This document shows, piece after piece, positions 23,780 through 30,625 of a stretch of 64,000 nucleotides of DNA; within the stretch, counting starts at the first letter, position 1; each line of letters opens with the position of its first letter. This stretch comes from an uncultured Blautia sp. (GTDB taxonomy: Bacteria > Bacillota > Clostridia > Lachnospirales > Lachnospiraceae): the NCBI GenBank assembly GCA_900542045.1, contig UQMI01000010.1:5251-69250 (forward strand), read 5' to 3'. The notes under the pieces are model-generated. The model was not told the origin of the DNA, did not search any database, and saw only the letters and a list, made by a program, of their open reading frames with translations. The position numbers and the translations under genes were made by a program.

Positions 23780-24520
23780 ATGAAAATTGATAATGCTGTA
23801 ATTCTGGCCGCCGGCTTTTCCAGCCGCCTGGCCCCGCTTTCTTCTATTCGTCCCAAGGCACTCCTGCCGGTCCGGGGCGAAATCCTTATTGAACGCCAGA
23901 TCCGTCAGCTGCAGGCTGCCGGTATCTCCGATATCTATGTGGTTACCGGATACATGGGTGATCTGTTCCGTTATCTGGAAGACCTGCTCCATGTCCGCCT
24001 GATCGAGAACCCGGAATACCATGTCCGGAACAACCATGCCAGTATCTATTACGCCAGAGATGTACTTGCCAACAGCTATATCTGTTCTTCGGATAACTAT
24101 TTCCCGGAAAATCCTTTTTGCGCACAGGCAGAAAGGCCTTTCTATTCTGCTCTTTACGCAGACGGCCCCACAGAAGAATACTGTCTCACCACCGACAGCT
24201 CCGGCAGGATTACCGATGTTCACATCGGCGGCGCCGATTCCTGGTATATGCTTGGTCATGTACTCTGGGACGAGACCTTCACCCATGATTTTCTGGAAAT
24301 TCTTCTGAAGGAATATGATCTTCCTCAGACCAGGGATCTTCTCTGGGAGAAAATCTATATGGCTCATTTGCCGGAACTGACCCTTTATCAAAAAAACTAC
24401 GGACCAGGAAGCATTCTGGAATTTGACACCCTGGCAGAGCTGCAGGCCTTCGATCCCAGCTATCGAAACCGGCCAGAAAGTGAACTGCTTCAGCTGCTCT
24501 CCGGACTGGAACAAGGGTAA
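23780..24520 (+). CDS. licC: CTP:phosphocholine cytidylyltransferase (LicC type)
   Basis: A 246-residue nucleotidyltransferase. NAVILAAGFSSRLAPLSSIR, then PKALLPV, is an intact sugar-nucleotidyltransferase signature (GxxSRLAP...PK). The run ENPEYHVRNNHASIYYARD, then ANSYICSSDNYF, resembles the choline-site and metal-binding region of pneumococcal LicC. The expected reaction is CTP + phosphocholine to CDP-choline, used to decorate surface glycans. The ATG at 23780 has GGAG six bases upstream; ATG 23768 is possible but lacks a good box. It supplies the intact activity missing from the fused domain at 17 kb. A choline-phosphotransferase (LicD) is not in the window. Confidence 0.82.
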   Translation: MKIDNAVILAAGFSSRLAPLSSIRPKALLPVRGEILIERQIRQLQAAGISDIYVVTGYMGDLFRYLEDLLHVRLIENPEYHVRNNHASIYYARDVLANSYICSSDNYFPENPFCAQAERPFYSALYADGPTEEYCLTTDSSGRITDVHIGGADSWYMLGHVLWDETFTHDFLEILLKEYDLPQTRDLLWEKIYMAHLPELTLYQKNYGPGSILEFDTLAELQAFDPSYRNRPESELLQLLSGLEQG

Positions 24521-24542
24521 TTCTGTTTTCTGGTTTCTTTTT

Positions 24543-25132
24543 TGTATCTCCCGGCCGGGAGGGGTACGGGCGCTTTTCAGCTTTCTGATCTCTGTGCCGT
24601 ATCTCACGGCTGGGGGGTACGGGTGATTTCTGCATTTCTGCTTTTTCTGCCGTATCTCACGGCTGGGATTTACGGGTGGTTTCTTCACTTCTGCTTTTTC
24701 TACCGTATCTCCTGGCCGAACTTTACGGGTGGTTTCTGCACTTTTGCTTTTTCTGCCGTATCTCAGGGCCAGGGTTTACGGGTAGTTTCCTCACTTTTGC
24801 TTTTTCTGCCGTATTTCCTGGCCAGGGTTTACGGGTAGTTTCCTCACTTCCGGCTTTTCTGCCGTATCTCATGGCCAGGGTTTACGGGTAGTTTCCTCAG
24901 TTCCGGCTTTTCTGCCGTATCTCATGGCCAGGATTTACGGGCGCTTTCCTCACTTCCGGCTTTTCTACCGTATCTCATGGCCAGGGTTTACGGGTAGTTT
25001 TCTCACTTCCGGCTTTTCTGCCGTATCTCCCACCAAAATTCTACGGGGGATTTCTGCACTTCCAGCTTTTCCACCGTATCTCAGGGCCAGGATTTACGGG
25101 CGCTTTTCAGCTTTCTGATCTCTGTGCCGTAT
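24543..25132 (+). repeat. 53-bp tandem array, about 11 units
   Basis: The CGTAT core recurs at 24598, 24651, 24704, 24757, 24810, 24863, 24916, 24969, 25022, 25075 and 25128: ten steps of exactly 53 bp, with a first unit of 55 bp. In each unit CCGTA and TACGG, usually about 15 bases apart, form short inverted arms that stay constant while the bases between vary, often around TGGCCA. The first and last units share an identical 38-bp segment (24565-24602 and 25095-25132) exactly 530 bp apart. Because 53 is not a multiple of three, no frame persists, so it is non-coding. It lies directly after licC. Confidence 0.95.
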
Positions 25133-25205
25133 TCCGCGGTATATACTGTACCCTATAACGTAGACACGGAGAAAAATACTTCTATACATATCTGAAGATC
25201 CAAAT

Positions 25206-25340
25206 CCAACCTGTGGACACAGATCTGGCCGGTTTTGAGAGATCATCCTCTTTCCAACCTGCGGACACAGATCTGGCCGGTTTGATTGATCATCCTCTTT
25301 CCAACTTGCGGACACGATTCCGGCCGGTTTCTACGGGGAT
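25206..25340. repeat. 47/48-bp tandem repeat, 2.7 copies
   Basis: Copies start at 25206, 25254 and 25301 with the shared core GGACACAGATCTGGCCGGTTT; the third is partial. The third copy continues into GGCCGGTTTCTACGGGG, which resembles the GGCCAGGGTTTACGGGT part of the nearby 53-bp units. Confidence 0.85.
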
Positions 25341-25492
25341 ATTCGGAACTTCCCGCCTTCTTCCCAGATTTCCCGATCTCCCACCCGGATCTTCCGGGTA
25401 TAAGCCTGGGTACTTTCGGATGCAATCCGATGTTCCCAATCTTGCGCCGCGTCTTCCTCGGTATTCGTAAGAAAAATCCGCCAAAACAGATC

Positions 25493-25543
25493 CGGGCCTG
25501 GGAACCGCCTCCCGCTGACGCGGAGAGGCGGTTCCCAGGCCCG
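25493..25543. terminator. long GC-rich hairpin downstream of ptsH
   Basis: About 18-bp perfect arms plus four extra pairs around a short loop (25493-25543). It follows the minus-strand ptsH stop by 37 bases and probably terminates the cdaA-cdaR-ptsH transcript, although only a weak T-rich stretch (TGTTTTGG) follows on that strand. Confidence 0.65.
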
Positions 25544-25580
25544 ATACCCATTTTGTATACCCTTTCCAAGCTTTCCTTCT

Positions 25581-25844
25581 CTATTCTCCCAGGCCGCTTT
25601 CAATGGCCTTCACAAGAGATTCCATTGCTTCCTTTTCGTCTTCGCCTTCGCAGGTCAGTTCAATCTCATCTCCGCATTTTACACATGCCCCCAGTACGCT
25701 CAGAACGCTTTTGGCGTTAGCAGTGACATCTTTCGTGGTAAATGTGATCAGAGACTTAAACTTCATTGCCTCTTTACAGAGTGTTCCTGCTGGCCGTAAA
25801 TGAAGACCGGTTGGATTTATCACAGTTACTTTCTGGCTGATCAT
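25581..25844 (-). CDS. ptsH: HPr-family phosphocarrier protein
   Basis: An 87-residue HPr. NPTGLHLRPAG carries the active-site histidine that accepts phosphate from enzyme I, and ANAKSVLSVLG carries the regulatory serine used by HPr kinase in Firmicutes, so it looks like a true HPr and not a Crh-type variant that lacks the histidine. An AGGGGG box precedes the ATG. It starts 11 bases after the cdaR stop, so it is transcribed with the cyclic di-AMP genes, an unusual location. Confidence 0.93.
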   Translation of the reverse strand: MISQKVTVINPTGLHLRPAGTLCKEAMKFKSLITFTTKDVTANAKSVLSVLGACVKCGDEIELTCEGEDEKEAMESLVKAIESGLGE

Positions 25845-25855
25845 CTTCTTGCCCC

Positions 25856-27151
25856 CTATTCACTTTCATCTGTTGTATCCGCCAGCTCCGTCAGTTTGAT
25901 GGTTACCACGGCATCCGACACAGTCACATATCCGGTGGGCAAAGTCACTTCCACCGGCACCTCATAGCTTCCCTCTGTCTTTCCGCTGAGATCCACAGAA
26001 AGCTGAATATCGCTCTCATCCAGATTATCCAGACTGGCTGTACTTTCGCCTACCCGGATATCCACTTTCTCTGTCTCGCATACAGCCTGCAGACCTTCTT
26101 CCACATTCTCAATGCTGATATTCTTTGTGGGAATAGAATATTCTTTACTTCCCACCGGCAGGACATTTGCCCGTACAATGACAAATTCACTGGTTCCCGT
26201 GGCCAGCTTAAGCCCTTCCGGCAGCAGCTGAGAAATATCCACTCTTGTTTCAAAATCTTCTGACTTACCTGTCACATCTATACTCTCTGCCGGAATTTCA
26301 ATCTTGTTGCCATTGGCAGCCAGCTCTTCCAATGCCTCTTCTGTTCCTGCCACCCGTACTTCAGATGGTGTAAAGGTCAGGCTGTCCACCTTATAACCGG
26401 TGGCCGGTTCTCCCACATAAGATGCGGATATGCTCACATTGTCTCTGACTTCCCAGAGTTTGATGGCAACATCCACGGTAGGTTCTGAAATATCATACTT
26501 CAGATACTGCATCTGGGTACTGGTAAGCTGTTCCTGATTCCGGTCATAGATCACAAGAGATACTCTGGTGTTAACATCTTCGGTAACGCCGGACAGACTT
26601 ACTCTGGCCACGACCCTGTCAATTTTCTTGATCAGGGACTGCGGGCCTGTAATCTCAATTTTTTCCGGACTGGCTGTGGCCTCTCCAATATCAAATTCTG
26701 CACCGGTCTGCACTTCCGATGTATCTACCGTCACAATGAACTCCTGGGTCATCATTTCCTCAATGGTCACTTCCATATTGCGGGGAATAGCCTGAATATT
26801 GCCCTGAGAAATTCCGCTGCAGCTTACAGCGATGGGAACCATGACCGGATTGGTATCCAGATCGATCATCTGCTTCATATCCGCAGTTGCCACAATATCC
26901 GCTGCAGTAAGGTTCTCGAGAGTTTTTCTGTTCCCGGTCACCTGAACCGTTATACTGTCCTGTCCTTCTTCGATCAGGCACATCTGTCCGCCGCTTTCCA
27001 CATATGCTTCATTCAAAACCTGCACCTTAACATCGGAAATCAGTCGGGTTTGAATAGGATCATCAATATTTACCACCAGCAGCCAGACTACGATGGCAAC
27101 AGCCACCGACATGATCTTCAGAGGGATATTATTCAGAAATTTTTCTTTCAC
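25856..27151 (-). CDS. cdaR: CdaR, YbbR-domain regulator of diadenylate cyclase
   Basis: A 431-residue protein with one N-terminal membrane helix (about 10-28) and four YbbR repeats outside the membrane (recurring patterns such as VTGNRKTLENLTAADI and VSLSGVTEDV). CdaR binds CdaA and modulates cyclic di-AMP synthesis. The start is GTG with GGGAGGG six bases upstream and overlaps the cdaA end by 23 bases, so the two are coupled. The usual third gene of this operon, glmM, is not next; an HPr gene is. Confidence 0.92.
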   Translation of the reverse strand: MKEKFLNNIPLKIMSVAVAIVVWLLVVNIDDPIQTRLISDVKVQVLNEAYVESGGQMCLIEEGQDSITVQVTGNRKTLENLTAADIVATADMKQMIDLDTNPVMVPIAVSCSGISQGNIQAIPRNMEVTIEEMMTQEFIVTVDTSEVQTGAEFDIGEATASPEKIEITGPQSLIKKIDRVVARVSLSGVTEDVNTRVSLVIYDRNQEQLTSTQMQYLKYDISEPTVDVAIKLWEVRDNVSISASYVGEPATGYKVDSLTFTPSEVRVAGTEEALEELAANGNKIEIPAESIDVTGKSEDFETRVDISQLLPEGLKLATGTSEFVIVRANVLPVGSKEYSIPTKNISIENVEEGLQAVCETEKVDIRVGESTASLDNLDESDIQLSVDLSGKTEGSYEVPVEVTLPTGYVTVSDAVVTIKLTELADTTDESE

Positions 27152-28016
27152 GCTTTTCCCTCCCTTTTAGAAGCTGTTTCAGCTTCTTGCTGTCCACATG
27201 TGTTTTATTCTGGATCTTCGCCAGCTCCGTACGCAGCGTATCGCTGTCTATATTCCGCTTCAGTTTTCCATTCATGGCAGTGGATACCTGACCGGTTTCT
27301 TCCGATACAATGATTGTAAGAGAATCGCTTACCTCACTGATTCCCACACCGGCTCTGTGCCGTGTGCCCAGCTGCTTGCTCAGCAGCATGTTATCTGACA
27401 GCGGCAGATAACAGGTAGCTGCCACAATACGATTGCCCCGTACGATCACTGCCCCGTCATGAAGAGGCGTATTATGTTCAAATATATTGATCAGCAGCTG
27501 ACTGGTAATCAGGGAATCCAATGTGATCCCGGTCCGCTCATACTCGCTGAGAATGATATTCTGCTCTACTACGATCAGCGCTCCCGTCTTTACTGCTCCC
27601 ATATCAAAACAGGCCTTTACGATCTCATTGATCGTCTTGTCCGTAAAACGTTCGGTAACCTCCTTGCCGGAATCAAACGGGATAAGTGAAGATACGATCT
27701 TCTTCTGTCCCAGCTGTTCCAGAGCTTTTCGCAGCTCAGGCTGAAAAATAACGATAATACCGGTAATCAGCACTGTAGAGATATTCTTGATGATCCAGAT
27801 GATCGTGTTCATCTTGAAAACATAAGCCAGCAGGATGAACACCAGCACCACCAGGATTCCCTTCAGCAGCATGTAAGCCCGGGTCGTTTTGATCCAGCGC
27901 ATAAACTGGTAAACGAAGAAGGAAATCAGTAAAATTTCTATAATATCAATAACTCCGATTCTGGGAAGTGAAATTCTTGGTATATAATTCGATATTAATT
28001 CTCCCAGGTTGTTCAT
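27129..28016 (-). CDS. cdaA: diadenylate cyclase CdaA
   Basis: About 295 residues: three N-terminal membrane helices (about 18-95) and a DAC domain (about 110-260) with the catalytic DGAVIVRGNRI and GTRHRAGVGISEVSD motifs. It condenses two ATP to cyclic di-AMP, which controls osmolyte and cell-wall homeostasis. The second of two adjacent ATGs (28016) has better spacing to GGAGG than the first (28019). It is preceded by two membrane-protein genes and followed by cdaR and ptsH. Confidence 0.95.
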   Translation of the reverse strand: MNNLGELISNYIPRISLPRIGVIDIIEILLISFFVYQFMRWIKTTRAYMLLKGILVVLVFILLAYVFKMNTIIWIIKNISTVLITGIIVIFQPELRKALEQLGQKKIVSSLIPFDSGKEVTERFTDKTINEIVKACFDMGAVKTGALIVVEQNIILSEYERTGITLDSLITSQLLINIFEHNTPLHDGAVIVRGNRIVAATCYLPLSDNMLLSKQLGTRHRAGVGISEVSDSLTIIVSEETGQVSTAMNGKLKRNIDSDTLRTELAKIQNKTHVDSKKLKQLLKGREKRERKISE

Positions 28017-28045
28017 CATTTCCTCCTTTCCCTACCGGTTCTTAT

Positions 28046-29188
28046 TTACAGGTCCTTCAGAGACTCTTCCAGCTTTTTCTCAAAATCCACGGTATCGATC
28101 TCCGGTTTTTCGATTTCCGGGACCACCCTGTCCCCCGGATTGGGGGAAGTTGTCTGGGGCGCTTCTGAAATATCAGGAGTCGATTCCCAGGAATCTTCTT
28201 CAAAAATAGGATTGGCGTATTCCACCACAGTCTCCTCTTCCGGAGTATGCCGCGCTTCCTGTTCCCTTCCTCCGTTGATCTTCTTGATCTTTCGTTTGGA
28301 AGCCGTAATGGAAACTTTGGGCACAGCCTTCACATAATAAAAATATTCGTCGTCTTCGTATTCGATTTTTTCTGTGCGGGTATAATCACCGCCAAAAGCA
28401 AAGAATTCCAGAACCAGCCCAAGGATCACAGCGATCACGGTAAAGATGATCACGCTGATCATGTTGACTTCCACTTCCAGGAACAGACCTCCGGCCAGCA
28501 TGACCAGGATATACGTCACACCGCCTACCACGATGGAGATCCTCCATGCATAATCCAGAGAACGGGTACGGATCAGATCCACCAGCAGGATCACCGCCAC
28601 AAAAGCCAGAACGGTGAGCCACATCTCTTCATTCCCCATCAGTCCGTCTGCCATCAGCTTGATCTTCTGTGTAATCTCCGTATCTGTATTCATGAGCACC
28701 GTAGACTGTTCATCCAGGAACTGCAGGAAATAATAGAGAATCACACTGCATCCGCCTGGAAATGCGGCAATAGGCGAACACAGAAGCCCGCTTCCAATGG
28801 GTACCACAGCCGGGATCTGGGCAGCAAATCCAATGGGCGTAATGGCCATGATCAGGTTGCATTTTGCGCTGAACCGCAGAAAAAGGATCAGCATGAGCAG
28901 AATCAGCACCGCAGCAAACCCCGCCACCTCAATGCCCAGGCTGTAGCAGTTGCCGATGATCAGCGCAAATCCAAACCACATTATCATATTTTCGGGAAGT
29001 ATCGCACAGAACAGTGCCAAGATCAGCACTACAAAAGGACTTGTCAGGGGATCGGAAAATCCTGTCACTCCGTTGATCCAGAAAAAATACACAAGAGCCA
29101 GGACAAACTTAAGCACAGGCAGAACATAGCTCTCATATTCTCCGTAAAAATCTTTTAACCGCTGTTTAAACTCTAATAACACTGTCAT
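28046..29188 (-). CDS. polytopic membrane protein of unknown function
   Basis: A 380-residue protein starting MTVLLEFKQRL after GGAGG (7-base spacing). It has about ten membrane helices up to residue 260, then a charged soluble tail rich in Glu, Pro and Thr (about 280-380) ending in KKLEESLKDL. No family is recognised. It lies one base after a smaller membrane protein and 29 bases before cdaA, so a role in the same envelope or osmotic response is suggested by position only. Confidence 0.75.
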   Translation of the reverse strand: MTVLLEFKQRLKDFYGEYESYVLPVLKFVLALVYFFWINGVTGFSDPLTSPFVVLILALFCAILPENMIMWFGFALIIGNCYSLGIEVAGFAAVLILLMLILFLRFSAKCNLIMAITPIGFAAQIPAVVPIGSGLLCSPIAAFPGGCSVILYYFLQFLDEQSTVLMNTDTEITQKIKLMADGLMGNEEMWLTVLAFVAVILLVDLIRTRSLDYAWRISIVVGGVTYILVMLAGGLFLEVEVNMISVIIFTVIAVILGLVLEFFAFGGDYTRTEKIEYEDDEYFYYVKAVPKVSITASKRKIKKINGGREQEARHTPEEETVVEYANPIFEEDSWESTPDISEAPQTTSPNPGDRVVPEIEKPEIDTVDFEKKLEESLKDL

Positions 29189-29189
29189 A

Positions 29190-29618
29190 TTATTTCCTCC
29201 TGCCTCCATTCCGTCCGCCGGCTTTTCTCTCTTCCCGGTCATACATCCGGGCCAGCTTGCTCAGATTCACGTAATATTCCTTTACACTCTTTTTTGCTTT
29301 CCGGTATTTTACCGCATACTGAATATAGGTCAGAAGAGAATAAAACACAAGCATTGCTACATAACCCAAAATCAGCTCCACACCAAGGCTCACCAGGTTC
29401 ATCTTATGAATGTTGGACAGCAGATACTCGCTGTAATAAGCCACCACTGCCGCCACCAGAAGCAGATAGCCGATGGTGGTGATAAAAAAATTCTTGATCA
29501 GCGCCAGACCTATGTAGTCACTTCGATAATACTTACTGATGGGCAGATATTTTTTTCCTTCTGTGTTTTCATATACGGAAAGCTTTGTCATCAGCTTGAT
29601 CTTTTCTACGTTTAACAT
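29190..29618 (-). CDS. small membrane protein of unknown function
   Basis: A 142-residue protein from an ATG with GGAG upstream (MLNVEKIKLMTKL). It has two membrane helices (about 40-62 and 75-100) and basic ends, the C-terminal one very Arg/Lys/Gly-rich. It is first in the operon with the polytopic protein, cdaA, cdaR and ptsH; its stop is one base before the next start. No family is recognised. Confidence 0.7.
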   Translation of the reverse strand: MLNVEKIKLMTKLSVYENTEGKKYLPISKYYRSDYIGLALIKNFFITTIGYLLLVAAVVAYYSEYLLSNIHKMNLVSLGVELILGYVAMLVFYSLLTYIQYAVKYRKAKKSVKEYYVNLSKLARMYDREERKAGGRNGGRRK

Positions 29619-29721
29619 AAACTTCTCCTTCATGCATACAGCCCGCAGGCCGGTATTTCTTCCGTTCCATATTGGAAGATACAGAGAAAACAGATCCCCC
29701 GTTTCAGAAATACTCATACGG

Positions 29722-29749
29722 ATTATATTGTATCACACATACCTGCCAA
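29722..29749 (-). promoter_or_regulatory. likely promoter of the cdaA-cdaR-ptsH operon
   Basis: Minus strand TTGGCA (29749-29744), 16-base spacer, TATAAT (29727-29722). It would give a leader of about 97 bases before the ATG at 29618. Confidence 0.6.
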
Positions 29750-29770
29750 ATGAAAGAACTTTTTCGCCTC

Positions 29771-30487
29771 TTAATACCCGTCTCCTGTAAAAACAGTCAG
29801 AAAATAGATTTCCATGACACCGTGTTCCCGGGCCACCGCTGCCGCGGCATCCAGAGTACTTCCCGTAGTATAGACATCATCAATAAGCATGATTCTTTGC
29901 AGTCCCCAGTCTCCGGCTCTTCCTGTAAACGCTCCGGCCACATTCCTGCGCCGCCCGGCTCTGTCCAGTTCTTTCTGCGGTTTTGTCCTCCGGACCTTTC
30001 GGATCAGCATTTCATCTACCGGGATATTCCATGCCGCACTCAGGCCTCGGGCCAGTTCGCCAGCCGGAAAAAAGCCCCGTTTTCTGCGGTCTTTCGGATA
30101 CATGGGCACCGGAATCAGCACCTGGGGTCTGCAGCTTTGCGCCCAGATTTTTCCGTATACAGCCGCTGCCTGTATATAAAACCGCTCGTATTCCCGCCGG
30201 CCTCCTTCTTTATATTTCAGAACTGAACGATGGGCCCACCTGTTATAGGGAAAAATCCCCCGCCCGGCCGTAAACACATGGGCGTGCCGGCCGCAGTCTG
30301 CGCAAAGTTCTCCTTCCCGGTCAGTCAGCGCCTTTCCGCATATTCTGCAGCAGGGTTCTCCTATCGGCTTCAGCCTTCCCACACAGGATGGGCAGACCAG
30401 CCACCGGCTGTCACCCAGGATCTCATGGCATACCGGGCATCTTCTCGGATAAAGCACATTCCATATGGTATCATTCCATTTTTTCAT
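29771..30487 (-). CDS. comFC: ComFC-type phosphoribosyltransferase-like protein
   Basis: A 238-residue protein. The N-terminal third has two Cys4 zinc-ribbon elements (CPVCHEIL...CPSC and CRICGKAL...CADCGRH). The rest is a phosphoribosyltransferase fold with the PRPP-binding motif IMLIDDVYTTGSTLDAAA. ComFC acts in DNA uptake and handling of incoming single-stranded DNA. The ATG at 30487 is favoured by spacing to AAAGG; a GTG two codons upstream is possible. It lies 138 bases after recD2. The separate comEA and comEC genes at 52-59 kb complete a partial competence set. Confidence 0.9.
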   Translation of the reverse strand: MKKWNDTIWNVLYPRRCPVCHEILGDSRWLVCPSCVGRLKPIGEPCCRICGKALTDREGELCADCGRHAHVFTAGRGIFPYNRWAHRSVLKYKEGGRREYERFYIQAAAVYGKIWAQSCRPQVLIPVPMYPKDRRKRGFFPAGELARGLSAAWNIPVDEMLIRKVRRTKPQKELDRAGRRRNVAGAFTGRAGDWGLQRIMLIDDVYTTGSTLDAAAAVAREHGVMEIYFLTVFTGDGY

Positions 30488-30625
30488 AAGCACTGCCTTT
30501 CTTCCCCGGCAGCTCTCTTCCTTTCAATCTGTACCGCGGCCAAAGCGGCACATTCTCCCTGTTCCGATAACTTCCTGTGTCCGGTGTTTTCCGGCGCCGA
30601 GGGGAAACGTCCCCCCGCCGGCCCC

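Larger units (their letters stand above)
24521..25580. other. 1.06-kb gene-free region with two tandem arrays and a long hairpin
   Basis: No credible gene is present. It contains the 53-bp array (24543-25132), the 47/48-bp array (25206-25340) and a long hairpin (25493-25543). The remaining parts, 25133-25205 and 25341-25492, show nothing clear beyond a diverged continuation of the repeat sequence at 25320-25370. Confidence 0.75.

Noticed and set aside
24543..25132. CRISPR array or repeat protein gene
   Set aside because: The whole 53-bp unit repeats, without unique spacers, and no cas gene is nearby. The period shifts the frame in each unit, so short frames through it are not conserved.
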